In this document: positions 1 to 8,304 of the stretch, one piece after another | Position numbering within the stretch: the first letter of the stretch is position 1 | How the letters are laid out: the number at the start of each line of letters is the position of its first letter | NCBI GenBank assembly: GCA_944324075.1 | Contig: CALUUZ010000027.1 | Coordinates: 1 to 38,972, forward strand | Direction of reading: 5' to 3' | DNA: 38,972 nt | Source of the DNA: Candidatus Mailhella excrementigallinarum | GTDB taxonomy: Bacteria; Desulfobacterota; Desulfovibrionia; Desulfovibrionales; Desulfovibrionaceae | Notes under the pieces: model-generated | The model's database searches: none | Seen by the model: only the letters and a program-made list of their open reading frames with translations | Told to the model about the DNA's origin: nothing | Made by a program: the position numbers and the translations under genes

Positions 1-354
1 GCGTATACGCCGTGTTTTTTCCCTTTCGGGAATTCCTCGTTGCATGCCCTCTTCTTAGCAAACTGCGTGCCAAAATATGTCTGTTTTTATAATATATTGA
101 AATAAATATATAAATAAGGATAAGTCCTTAAGCATATTTCTGTTGACGGCACAAGACTGTTTCGTTTGGTAACATACGCAAAAGGTCAGCGAGTAAATTT
201 TACACAGGAGCAGCATGCTTCGGATGGGGAGGCATGCGGAGCGGCGCTCCCGGATTTCAGGTCGGACAGGGCATGGAAGTGCAGGTTTCCTTCTTGCGGG
301 ATCTGAAAGCGAGAATACGGTTTGCTCCTCATGATTCAGATTTTGGGTGCTGTT

Positions 355-535
355 GTGCAGAAGCGCAGGGCAGGGCGGAGACTTATCCCCGCTCTCCTTA
401 TCCGCAGGCGCTGCGCGCTGACGATCATGGTATCGCCGCAATTGACTTGCGGCGTCAGCCTCCGGTGGAGGCGTGAAATCTGCGAGCCGGAACACAGGAG
501 CTTGCCGGCAGACAGTTTCCGACGCGAAACGCTCT
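355..535 (-). repeat. Repeat family A, copy 1
   Basis: Read on the minus strand, the element begins AGAGCGTTTCGC at 535 and continues through GAAACTGTCTGCCGG and the conserved core TTTCACGCCTCC. It then has the small palindrome CGCCGCAATTGACTTGCGGC and a stretch alignable to the right half of the copies at 15947-16157 and 32816-32964. The far end near 355 is degenerate, so that boundary is approximate. Confidence 0.6.
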
Positions 536-789
536 AAAACTGTGGAGTGCCGCTCAACGGAGATGCTGTTCCCCTCTCTGCATATCCTGTCCTTATGCTC
601 CGCCCGGGGAAAGAGAGGAGGACTCTTTGCGGACTGCGGAACTGTGAACGGGATGAGTCAGCGGTGTTTGAGCGTTCAATCTTTTTACAAAAATGTCACA
701 TCTGCTGATGAAGCGGCGTTCCTGTTTCTGAATTTTTATTGTACTTTCAGCGCGTTTCAGATTTAATTTACATTTTGCTCCATTCATTT

Positions 790-817
790 TTGACAATATG
801 CGAGAACTCGTTATAAC
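790..817 (+). promoter_or_regulatory. Sigma-70 type promoter of the DUF3798 gene
   Basis: A perfect -35 box TTGACA (790-795) is followed by 16 bases and a -10 box TATAAC (812-817). Transcription would begin near 824, giving a leader of about 60 bases before the GTG start at 884. Confidence 0.7.
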
Positions 818-883
818 AGAAGCGTCGTGGCCCGGACGGGCCGTTCACGAGTCGTTTTTTTCCTTACAAGGAGGGAAAGAAAG

Positions 884-2098
884 GTGAAACGTTTTCTTGC
901 AGCCATGTGTCTGGGCGCGATGGCCTTTGCCACCCAGGCTTCCGCCGCGGAGCCTGCCAAAATTCATATCGGCATCTGCACCGGCACGGTTTCCCAGTCT
1001 GAGGACGACCTGCGCGGGGCCGAAGCCCTGATCAAGAAGTACGGCGATGTCGCCAACGGCGGGATGATCAAGCATATCACCTATCCCGACAACTTCATGA
1101 CCGAAATGGAAACCACCATTTCCCAGATCGTGTCCTTTGCCGATGATCCCGACATGAAGGCCGTCATCGTGAACCAGGGCATCCCCGGCACCACGGCCGC
1201 CTTCCAGCGTATCCGCGAGAAACGCCCGGACATCATGCTCTTCTGCGGCGAAGCCCATGAGGACCCGAACGTCATCGAAAGCGCGGCGGATCTCGCCATC
1301 AATGCCGACAACATCCAGCGCGGCTATCTGATCATCGCCGCCGCCAAGAAGCTCGGCGTGACCGACTTCGTGCATATTTCCTTCCCCCGCCACATGAGCT
1401 ACGAGCTGCTTTCCCGCCGCCGCAACATCATGGAAGCTGCCTGCAAGGACCTCGGCATCAACTTCCATTTCATGAGCGCACCCGACCCCACTTCCGACGT
1501 CGGTGTGGCCGGTGCCCAGCAGTATATTCTGGAACAGGTTCCCCAGTGGCTTGACAGACTCGGTCCCAAGACCGCATTCTTCTGCACCAATGACGCCCAT
1601 ACCGAGCCTCTGCTCAAGCGTCTTACCGAAGACAAGGGCGGCTACTTCATTGAAGCTGACCTGCCTTCTCCCCTCATGGGGTATCCCGGCGCCCTGGGCA
1701 TTGATCTTGCCGACGTGTCCGGCGATTTCCCGGCCATCCTGAAGCGGGTGGAAGATACCGTCGTTTCCAAGGGGGCGGCCGGACGTATGGGCACCTGGAC
1801 CTATTCCTACGGCTTTACCAACTCCCTCGGTCTGGGAGAACTGGCCATCAAGTATGCCAAGGAAGGCGTGACCGGCGGACGCAGCTTCAGAAGGGCCTTC
1901 AAGCTGGAAGATCTTTTCAACGCCTATAATGCCGCTACCCCCGGCTCAACCTGGAGCGGCGGCTACTATGTGGACATCGCCACGGGCAAGGAAAAGAAGA
2001 ACCATGTGCTGGTCTTTGAAGACCTGTATATCTTCGGCAAGGGCTACATGCACATGACCGAAGTTGAAGTTCCCGAAAAGTACAAGAAAATCAAGTAA
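884..2098 (+). CDS. DUF3798 family periplasmic substrate-binding-like protein
   Basis: This is an exported protein of 404 residues. I recognise the DUF3798 family, which resembles the BMP/sugar-type periplasmic binding proteins and is uncharacterised. The GTG start at 884 is chosen because AAGGAGG (868-874) lies 9 bases upstream. Translation from it gives a classic signal peptide (MKRFLAAMCLGAMAFATQASA, cleavage near residue 22). An ATG at 827 would add 19 residues that spoil the signal and lies almost on the predicted transcription start. The mature part begins with a beta strand (KIHIGICTGT) as in type 1 binding proteins. An intrinsic terminator follows, and the transporter operon begins about 230 bases later on the same strand. 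The protein is therefore likely the ligand-binding component, made in excess from its own promoter. The ligand is unknown. Confidence 0.85.
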   Translation: MKRFLAAMCLGAMAFATQASAAEPAKIHIGICTGTVSQSEDDLRGAEALIKKYGDVANGGMIKHITYPDNFMTEMETTISQIVSFADDPDMKAVIVNQGIPGTTAAFQRIREKRPDIMLFCGEAHEDPNVIESAADLAINADNIQRGYLIIAAAKKLGVTDFVHISFPRHMSYELLSRRRNIMEAACKDLGINFHFMSAPDPTSDVGVAGAQQYILEQVPQWLDRLGPKTAFFCTNDAHTEPLLKRLTEDKGGYFIEADLPSPLMGYPGALGIDLADVSGDFPAILKRVEDTVVSKGAAGRMGTWTYSYGFTNSLGLGELAIKYAKEGVTGGRSFRRAFKLEDLFNAYNAATPGSTWSGGYYVDIATGKEKKNHVLVFEDLYIFGKGYMHMTEVEVPEKYKKIK

Positions 2099-2109
2099 AT
2101 AGTCTTTCA

Positions 2110-2142
2110 GGCGGGAAGGCCGGAGCCTTCCCGCCTTTTTTT
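2110..2142 (+). terminator. Intrinsic terminator after the DUF3798 gene
   Basis: An 11-bp perfect stem (GGCGGGAAGGC / GCCTTCCCGCC) with a CGGA loop is followed by seven T residues. It starts 11 bases after the stop codon and separates the binding-protein transcript from the transporter operon. Confidence 0.9.
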
Positions 2143-2332
2143 ACGGGCGCTCTCTGCCGGGGCGGCCGGAAGTGCTTTTGCCGTTTGCCGCTTTTTATGC
2201 TAGGCTGAACGCCTGCCCCGTGCCGGACCGGACGGGGAAGGCGCTGAACAGGTCTCCGCAGTATGGAATATGTTGTTATGTGATGAAAGGCGCGCGGAGA
2301 CATATCAACTTGTCCAATACAAAAGGGTTCCC

Positions 2333-3970
2333 ATGGGCGCAGAAGAACCGTTGCTCCGCGTGGAAGGAGTCGGCAAGGCTTATTTTTCCAACCGGGTGCT
2401 GAAAAACGTCAATTTTACCCTCGGCAAAGGGCGCATTCTTGGCCTGGTGGGTGAAAACGGAGCGGGCAAATCCACCCTGATGAACATTCTTTTCGGCATG
2501 CGCGTCATTCAGGAGACGGGCGGCTATGAAGGAAAGATTCTGATTGACGGCTCCGAGGTCAGTTTCCGCAGTCCGATGGACGCCCTGAAGGCGGGCATCG
2601 GCATGGTGCATCAGGAATTTTCCCTGATTCCCGGTTTTTCCGTTGCGGAAAACATCGTTCTCAACCGCGAGACGCTGGTGTACAATCCTCTGGTGGAAGC
2701 CTTCGGCGACCGGCTGACCACGCTGGATCGCGCGGCCATGACCCGCCGCGCCGACGAGGCCATCTCAAAGCTGAATATCGAGCTTGACAGCTCCACTCTC
2801 ATTTCCGAGCTGCCCGTCGGCTACAAGCAGTTTACGGAAATTGCCCGGGAAATAGACAAGAAAGGAACCCGGCTTCTGGTGCTGGACGAACCTACTGCCG
2901 TGCTTACCGAAAGCGAGGCGGAAATTCTGCTTGATTCCATGCGCCGTCTGGCCCGGCACGGCATTTCCATCATTTTCATTTCGCATCGTCTTCAGGAAGT
3001 GATGAGCGTATGCGATGACATCGTCATCCTGCGGGACGGCGAGGTCGTGCTTCAGACAACTCCGGCGGAAACCAGCGTGAGACAGATTGCCGGAGCCATG
3101 GTGGGGCGCAGGATCGACAGAGGGGAAAGTGAAGGGCGTGAAGAGCGCGCGCCCGGCAAGCCCGTCATGGAGATTGAAAATCTGTGGGTGGATATGCCCG
3201 GCGAAACCGTGCGCAATGTCAGCCTGACCGTTTACGAGGGCGAGATCCTCGGCATCGGCGGCATGGCCGGTCAGGGCAAGCTGGGCATCGCCAACGGAAT
3301 CATGGGGCTGCATCCCGCCGGAGGCAGCGTGAGTTTCGAGGGCAGGGCCATTGAACTGAACAATCCGGAATCTCCCCTTGCCGCCGGAATTTCCGCCGTT
3401 TCCGAGGACCGGCGCGGCGTGGGCCTGCTGCTGGAGGAATCCATTGCCTGGAATATCATTTTTACCTCGCTCCAGATGCAGGGCCGTTTTCTCCGCCAGT
3501 TCGGCCCGGTGAAAATCCGTGATGAAGAGGGCATTGCCGAGTGCGCCCGCAAGTATATCCGCGATCTTGAAATCAAGTGCACGAGCGAAAGGCAGCATGT
3601 GCAGGAGCTTTCCGGCGGCAATCAGCAGAAGGTCTGTCTGGCCAAGGCATTTGAAACCCGTCCCAAGCTGCTGTTCGTGGCCGAGCCCACGCGCGGCATC
3701 GACGTGGGCGCGAAGAGAGTGGTGCTGGATACGCTCAAACGCTACAACCGCGAACACGGCATGACCATTGTGGTTATTTCCTCCGAACTGGAGGAACTGC
3801 GCTCGGTCTGTGACCGTATCGCCATCATCGACAAGGGCGCCGTGGCGGGCATTCTGCCCGCGGCCACTCCGTCCGAAGCCTTCGGTTATCTGCTTATGGG
3901 GGCCGGAGCGGCGGAGGCCGAAAAGGCCGCGGCGGATAACTCCAACGGCATGGAGGCGGCAAACGCATGA
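2333..3970 (+). CDS. ABC transporter ATPase, tandem nucleotide-binding domains (CUT2/nucleoside type)
   Basis: The 545-residue protein has two ATPase domains in tandem, as in RbsA/MglA and NupA-like proteins, and would energise import through the two permeases that follow. Domain 1 has Walker A GENGAGKST (residues 40-48) and Walker B LLVLDEPT near 185. Its signature is unusual, LPVGYKQFTE in place of LSxGQxQ. Domain 2 has a degenerate Walker A (GMAGQGKLG near 310), a normal signature LSGGNQQK near 426, and AEPTRGID near 450, where Ala replaces the usual Walker B Asp. To my knowledge the nucleoside/BMP-linked ATPases share that last feature. The ATG at 2333 is chosen over the upstream 2270 start because AAGGG lies 5 bases before it and the conserved domain begins there. 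The stop overlaps the next start by 4 bases. Confidence 0.9.
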   Translation: MGAEEPLLRVEGVGKAYFSNRVLKNVNFTLGKGRILGLVGENGAGKSTLMNILFGMRVIQETGGYEGKILIDGSEVSFRSPMDALKAGIGMVHQEFSLIPGFSVAENIVLNRETLVYNPLVEAFGDRLTTLDRAAMTRRADEAISKLNIELDSSTLISELPVGYKQFTEIAREIDKKGTRLLVLDEPTAVLTESEAEILLDSMRRLARHGISIIFISHRLQEVMSVCDDIVILRDGEVVLQTTPAETSVRQIAGAMVGRRIDRGESEGREERAPGKPVMEIENLWVDMPGETVRNVSLTVYEGEILGIGGMAGQGKLGIANGIMGLHPAGGSVSFEGRAIELNNPESPLAAGISAVSEDRRGVGLLLEESIAWNIIFTSLQMQGRFLRQFGPVKIRDEEGIAECARKYIRDLEIKCTSERQHVQELSGGNQQKVCLAKAFETRPKLLFVAEPTRGIDVGAKRVVLDTLKRYNREHGMTIVVISSELEELRSVCDRIAIIDKGAVAGILPAATPSEAFGYLLMGAGAAEAEKAAADNSNGMEAANA

Positions 3971-5010
3971 ACCGCGTCAGAAAATTCATCGAGGAAGCCG
4001 GCTGGCCCCGCATTCTTATTGCGGTCTTTCTGGTCGCGCTGTTTATTACCGCGCCCTTTGTGGGCGTGCCCGTGGATGCGGCGCTCAGCGACACGCTGGT
4101 GCGTTTCGGCATGAACGGCGTGCTGGTGCTGGCCATGGTTCCCATGGTGCAGTCTGGCTGCGGACTCAACTTCGGTCTGCCTCTCGGCATCATCGCCGGG
4201 CTGCTCGGCGCGGTCACCAGCGTGGAACTGGAGGCGAAGGGAATTCCCGGCGTACTTGCGGCCATGCTCATCGCCACGCCCATCGCCGTGCTGCTGGGCT
4301 GGTGTTACGGGCTGCTGCTGAACAAGGTCAAGGGTGAGGAAATGATGATTGCCACCTATGTGGGATTCTCTTCCGTGGCCTTCATGTGCATCATGTGGCT
4401 GGTGCTGCCCTATTCCAGTTCCAACATGGTATGGGGATACGCGGGCAAGGGGCTGCGCACCACGGTTTCCGTGGAGGAATTCTGGCAGAAGGCGATCAGT
4501 GATATCGGGGCGTTCAATATCGGGGATGCCTTCTACTTCCCGACCGGGATGTTTCTGTTCCTTCTGCTGCTGTGCGGCCTGATGTGGATATTCATGCGCA
4601 CGCGCACCGGCACGGCCATGACGACAGTGGGGTCCAACCCCGAGTACGCCAAGGCCAGCGGCGTGAACATAAACCGCATGCGTACGCTTTCGGTCATCCT
4701 TTCCACCTGGCTGGGCGCGTTGGGCATTATCGTGTATGAACAGAGCTTCGGCTTCATTCAGCTTTACATGGGACCGTTCATGATGGCCTTTCCGGCCGTG
4801 GCCGCGCTGCTCATCGGCGGCGCGTCGGTCAAGAAGGCTTCCATCGTCAACGTGGTTGTGGGCACCTTTCTGTTCCAGGGCATTCTGACGATGACTCCTT
4901 CCGTCATCAACAGCATGCTCCAGACCGACATGTCCGAAGTTATCCGCATCATCGTGTCCAATGGCATGATTCTCTACGCTCTGACCCGCGTGACGAAGGT
5001 GAGATCATGA
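3967..5010 (+). CDS. ABC transporter inner-membrane permease 1 (BPD_transp_2 family)
   Basis: A 347-residue polytopic membrane protein of the LivH/RbsC/NupP permease class. About eight to nine hydrophobic segments are visible. A cytoplasmic loop contains the class motif SNPEYAKASGVNINRMR near residues 222-238, which would contact the ATPase. The start overlaps the ATPase stop by 4 bases (ATGA), and GGAGG lies about 10 bases upstream. Two different permeases rather than one, together with a BMP-like binding protein, match nucleoside-type importers better than ribose importers. The substrate cannot be read from the sequence. Confidence 0.88.
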   Translation: MNRVRKFIEEAGWPRILIAVFLVALFITAPFVGVPVDAALSDTLVRFGMNGVLVLAMVPMVQSGCGLNFGLPLGIIAGLLGAVTSVELEAKGIPGVLAAMLIATPIAVLLGWCYGLLLNKVKGEEMMIATYVGFSSVAFMCIMWLVLPYSSSNMVWGYAGKGLRTTVSVEEFWQKAISDIGAFNIGDAFYFPTGMFLFLLLLCGLMWIFMRTRTGTAMTTVGSNPEYAKASGVNINRMRTLSVILSTWLGALGIIVYEQSFGFIQLYMGPFMMAFPAVAALLIGGASVKKASIVNVVVGTFLFQGILTMTPSVINSMLQTDMSEVIRIIVSNGMILYALTRVTKVRS

Positions 5011-6119
5011 AAAGAATGACCGGCGGCGAAGCCGTCAGACTCTTCTGCGTCCGGAATGCCGTGCCCATCGTCTTCCTGTTGGTAAGCGCCATCGGCATCT
5101 ATTATTCCCAGTTTACCGCCGAGTATCTGATTCAGGAAATGCTGACCAGACTTGCGCGCAACGCCTTTCTCGTTCTTTCCCTGCTCATCCCGATCATGGC
5201 GGGCATGGGCCTGAATTTCGGCATGGTCCTCGGGGCCATGGCAGGGCAGATCGGTCTGATTTTCATCAGCGACTGGAATGTCTCCGGTCTGTACGGCATG
5301 ACCCTGGCCGCGCTTATTGCCACGCCTCTGGCCATTCTGTTCGGCTGGATGTGCGGAGCAGTGCTGAACAAGGCGCGGGGCCGGGAAATGGTCACTTCCT
5401 ATATTCTCGGCTTTTTCATGAACGGCGTGTATCAGCTGGCGGTGCTGTACGGCTTCGGCAGCGTGGTGCCCATTCTCAATCCCGAACTGGTGCTTTCGCG
5501 CGGGTACGGCATCCGCAACGTGACCAATCTGGACGGCATCCGCAACACTCTGGACAATGCCATCCCGCTGGACATCATGGGCATCCATATTCCTCTGGCC
5601 ACCTTCCTGGTCATCGGCGTGTTCTGTCTGTTCATCGTGTGGTTCCGCCGCACCAAACTCGGTCAGGACATGCGGGCCACCGGGCAGGATCTGGGCGTGG
5701 CGCATGCGGCGGGCATTCCCGTCATGCGTACCCGCATCATTTCCATTGTCATTTCCACCGTGCTCGCGGCCTACGGACAGATCATCTTTCTCCAGAACGT
5801 CGGTACGCTCAACACCTACAACAGCCATGAACAGGCGGGCGTGTTCGCCATTGCCTCCCTGCTGGTGGGCGGGGCCACAGTGGCCCGGGCATCCATTCTC
5901 AACGTGTTCACGGGCGTTCTGCTTTTCCATCTGATGTTCGTGGTTTCTCCCATGGCGGGCAAGTATCTGGTGGGTGACGCGCAGATCGGCGAGTATTTCC
6001 GCGTGTTCGTCTGCTATGCAATCATTTCTCTCGCGCTGGTGCTGCATGCCTGGCGCCGGCATGCCGACAAGGTGCGCGCCCGCGCCGCCCTGCGCGGTGA
6101 ATCGGGAGGTGCCGCATGA
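5007..6119 (+). CDS. ABC transporter inner-membrane permease 2 (BPD_transp_2 family)
   Basis: A 370-residue polytopic membrane protein related to the preceding permease and presumably its heterodimer partner. Shared features are the GLNFGMVLGAMAGQIG segment, matching GLNFGLPLGIIAGLLG in permease 1, and the loop TGQDLGVAHAAGIPVMRTR, matching the coupling loop of permease 1. The start overlaps the previous stop by 4 bases and is preceded by AAGGTGAG. The C-terminus is Arg/Ala-rich and cytoplasmic in character. The stop overlaps the next start by 4 bases, so all four transporter genes look translationally coupled. Confidence 0.88.
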   Translation: MKRMTGGEAVRLFCVRNAVPIVFLLVSAIGIYYSQFTAEYLIQEMLTRLARNAFLVLSLLIPIMAGMGLNFGMVLGAMAGQIGLIFISDWNVSGLYGMTLAALIATPLAILFGWMCGAVLNKARGREMVTSYILGFFMNGVYQLAVLYGFGSVVPILNPELVLSRGYGIRNVTNLDGIRNTLDNAIPLDIMGIHIPLATFLVIGVFCLFIVWFRRTKLGQDMRATGQDLGVAHAAGIPVMRTRIISIVISTVLAAYGQIIFLQNVGTLNTYNSHEQAGVFAIASLLVGGATVARASILNVFTGVLLFHLMFVVSPMAGKYLVGDAQIGEYFRVFVCYAIISLALVLHAWRRHADKVRARAALRGESGGAA

Positions 6120-6520
6120 GCCAGCTTCCCACTCCGGTCAGCCGCAGGCGCATCATCCTCAAGCATGTGCTGGTCAATGTCGTTCTGGTGGTTCTGCTCG
6201 TGCTCCTGGGGGCGTGGTGCTACTCGGAGGGCAAGACGTACAAGATTACCCTGGGCAATTCCGCCTTCACCGGCAGGGACGGGCTTGAATATCCCGCTCT
6301 GGAAGCTGTGGAGGTGTTCATAGACAGGGAGGAGCCGGTCTTTCTTCTGGAGGATGACAGCGCCTCCGGCAAGGCCATGGGCAAGAAGCATACCATGGAG
6401 ATCAGGCTGCTGGATGAGAATGACAAGCCCATCGAGAGCCGCAGGATTCAGTTCACTATCGCCGAACTGGGCGAAGAGCTGGAAATAAACGTCGCGGAGT
6501 TCTGGCTGCGCGCGAAATAG
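6116..6520 (+). CDS. Small membrane-anchored protein of unknown function, last gene of the ABC operon
   Basis: The 134-residue protein has a short basic N-terminus, one transmembrane helix at about residues 15-36 (HVLVNVVLVVLLVLLGAWCY), and a roughly 95-residue, strand-rich, acidic domain predicted to be periplasmic. GGGAGG precedes the start, which overlaps the upstream stop by 4 bases. It has no cysteine suited to lipidation and no motif I recognise. Such a small extra gene is not part of standard CUT2 or nucleoside ABC importers. Its coupling to the permeases suggests an accessory or assembly subunit specific to DUF3798 systems, which is inference. Confidence 0.75.
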   Translation: MSQLPTPVSRRRIILKHVLVNVVLVVLLVLLGAWCYSEGKTYKITLGNSAFTGRDGLEYPALEAVEVFIDREEPVFLLEDDSASGKAMGKKHTMEIRLLDENDKPIESRRIQFTIAELGEELEINVAEFWLRAK

Positions 6521-6560
6521 CGCAAGAACGGCGCTCCGTGAACGGAGCGCCGTTCTTGCG
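6521..6560. terminator. Long perfect hairpin directly after the ABC operon
   Basis: Two 19-base arms (6521-6539 and 6542-6560) are perfectly complementary around a GA centre. The hairpin starts on the base after the stop codon. No T-tract follows on either side, so it may act as an mRNA 3'-end stabiliser or a factor-dependent stop rather than a classical intrinsic terminator. Confidence 0.6.
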
Positions 6561-6883
6561 ATCTTGCGGACATTTTCAAATGCTCCGTTGAAGCGGGGAG
6601 CCGAGATTGCCCCGGACCTCTGGAGGAGCGGGCATCAGCGGGCTTTGATGCCGACCGAATGGCGGCCCCGCAGGGCCGTGCCCCATGCCCGTTGCCGGGC
6701 AGAGCGAGGCGTACGGGCATCGAGAGCGGCAAAGCCGCGCGAGGCGAAGCGTTGCCAGCCGTTGCCCGGGGGGGCTTTCACCCGCGGCAGCGAATGCCGC
6801 CGCTGAAACCGGGGCAGGTGAACGACCTCCGATTGCTGTATCAGCCAGGAGCGTCAGCACAACCTTTTCAGGAAGGGCATGCG
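6561..6883. other. Intergenic region between the ABC operon and the ArsR gene
   Basis: A GC-rich stretch with no credible gene. Positions 6569-6615 resemble the right end of a reverse-orientation family A repeat (GGACATTTTC, AAATGCTCC, AGCGGGGAGCCGAGA), compared with the copy at 31208. The rest is too diverged to assign. Confidence 0.4.
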
Positions 6884-7246
6884 TTACTTCAGCGGACATT
6901 CCAGCTGGAAATAGTCGTCGATCAGGCGATGCAGCAGGCGGGCTTTTTCATTGTCCGCCAGGGTATAATGTATTTCCTTCCCCTCCCGGCGGGAACGGAG
7001 CAGACCGTGCAGTCTGAGGGTTTTCAGATGATGGGACACCGCCGCCGGGCTCATGCCCACGGCGGCGGCGATGTCGCACACGCATTCCTCGCAGTGACAG
7101 AGCAGCCACAGAATACGCAGGCGCGATCCGTCCCCTATCTGCTGAAAGGTGGCAGCCGCATCCGCAAAGGCATCCGGAGAGGGCATGCGCTCCAGAACTC
7201 CCTGCGTGGGCTGCCCGTGATCGTGCGGGATGAGGGTGGTGCTCAT
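6884..7246 (-). CDS. ArsR/SmtB family metal-responsive transcriptional regulator
   Basis: A 120-residue winged-helix repressor. The recognition helix reads SPAAVSHHLKTLR (residues 66-78). The helix before it contains C50, C52, C55 and C57 (CHCEECVCD), the position of the alpha-3 metal site in CadC/ArsR-type sensors. A His pair (HDH, residues 8-10) near the N-terminus and Cys117 near the C-terminus could add ligands. AGGAA lies a few bases upstream of the ATG. The gene is 24 bases downstream of the NrnA-like gene on the same strand and is probably the last gene of the argJ operon. No metal transporter lies beside it, so its target cannot be named. Confidence 0.85.
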   Translation of the reverse strand: MSTTLIPHDHGQPTQGVLERMPSPDAFADAAATFQQIGDGSRLRILWLLCHCEECVCDIAAAVGMSPAAVSHHLKTLRLHGLLRSRREGKEIHYTLADNEKARLLHRLIDDYFQLECPLK

Positions 7247-7270
7247 ATCGTTTTTTCCTGCACGGCGGAT

Positions 7271-8263
7271 TCAGTTCCAGACATGGCGGATATAGGGCTG
7301 AATGACGGCAAGTGTCTTTTCCGGCGGCAGATCCACAGTTGCGCCGGCAGCGTTCCTGTGTCCGCCTCCGCCGAACTGCGCGGCAACCTTGCGCACATCG
7401 TCCGCGCCGCTGGAACGCAGACTGACCCTGGTCATGATCCGGCCGTCCTTTTCCACTTCGCGCAACAAAAGAGCCACGCGCACGCCCTTTATCCTGCGCA
7501 GTTGCTCCACAAAGCCTTCAGCGTCTTCCCTGAGCGCGCCGTACTCATCCGGCAGAGAGCGGCTGATCAGCGCCACGCCGAGCCTGCCGCCGTCGAGGAT
7601 ACGGACGTCGCTCATCAGGCGTCCCCACAGACGCAGTTTGCCTTCCGACCAGTTGTTGTCCAGCTTGGCGCGGATGCCGGCGATGTCCAGTCCGCCTTCC
7701 AGCAGGCGGGCCGCCATGCGCAGGGTGGAAGGCCGGGTATTGCCGTAGGCGAAGGAACCGGTGTCGGACACCAGCGCCACATACACGGCCTCTGCCAGAG
7801 CGCCTTCCAGCGGCAGTTCCAGCGCTTCGGCGAGATGTCCGATCATTTCACCCGTGGCGGGCATGGCGGGGTCAACCCAGTTCGCGGCGCTGCCGTATTC
7901 CGGGTTGCCCGGGTGATGGTCGATATTCACCACCGGAACTTCGCGCAGTAGCCCTTGGATGCCTTCGCCCAGACGCGCGGCGTCGCCGCTGTCCAGCGCG
8001 ACGACCAGCCCCGGCTTGCCGGGCAGGGCCGAGATGTCCCGCAGCACGGGGCTGGGAAGACGCAGCCAGCCCAGATAGTCTGGAAAGCCGGTTTCGTTGT
8101 ACAGCAGCACCTCCTTGCCCAGCGTGCGGAGCGTCCAGCCCAGCGCCGCGCTGGCGCCGGCGGCATCGCCGTCGGGGTTGGCGTGGGCCGCGATCAGAAC
8201 GCGGTCGTGGCTCTTCAGCGCCGCAAGCAGAGTTTCCGGCACAGTGACGGTTGAATCTCGCAT
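7271..8263 (-). CDS. nrnA: DHH/DHHA1 phosphoesterase, NrnA-like (oligoribonuclease / pAp phosphatase)
   Basis: A 330-residue DHH-family phosphoesterase. NrnA-type enzymes degrade 2-5 nt RNA fragments and dephosphorylate 3'-phosphoadenosine 5'-phosphate. The N-terminal motif AHANPDGD places H27, D31 and D33 as metal ligands. The DHH motif is VNIDHHPGN near residue 108. The C-terminal DHHA1 substrate motif GGGGHRNAAG is near residue 305. The ATG at 8263 is chosen because GAGGAG lies 5 bases upstream; an upstream in-frame start would run into the DUF503 gene. The function as pAp phosphatase or nanoRNase is inferred from the family. Confidence 0.88.
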   Translation of the reverse strand: MRDSTVTVPETLLAALKSHDRVLIAAHANPDGDAAGASAALGWTLRTLGKEVLLYNETGFPDYLGWLRLPSPVLRDISALPGKPGLVVALDSGDAARLGEGIQGLLREVPVVNIDHHPGNPEYGSAANWVDPAMPATGEMIGHLAEALELPLEGALAEAVYVALVSDTGSFAYGNTRPSTLRMAARLLEGGLDIAGIRAKLDNNWSEGKLRLWGRLMSDVRILDGGRLGVALISRSLPDEYGALREDAEGFVEQLRRIKGVRVALLLREVEKDGRIMTRVSLRSSGADDVRKVAAQFGGGGHRNAAGATVDLPPEKTLAVIQPYIRHVWN

Positions 8264-8304
8264 ACAAGCTCCTCGCGCGGGAAATTCCCGCGGCATGTTC
8301 ATGT

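Larger units (their letters stand above)
1..883. other. Non-coding leader region with one repeat copy and one promoter
   Basis: I find no convincing gene here. The reading frames present lack ribosome-binding sites and protein-like composition. Positions 80-130 are very AT-rich and include the small hairpin AAGGA-TAAG-TCCTT. About 355-535 is a reverse-orientation copy of repeat family A. The last 100 bases carry the promoter and ribosome-binding site of the DUF3798 gene. The first bases (GCGTATACGC, then a T-run) could be the end of a terminator belonging to a gene outside the window. Confidence 0.6.

Noticed and set aside
432-454. CGCCGCAATT...TTGCGGCG as a CRISPR-like or operator palindrome recurring at 432, 16026, 23353, 27358 and 31276
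   Set aside because: All occurrences are the central palindrome of family A elements, irregularly spaced and in both orientations; no spacers or cas genes.
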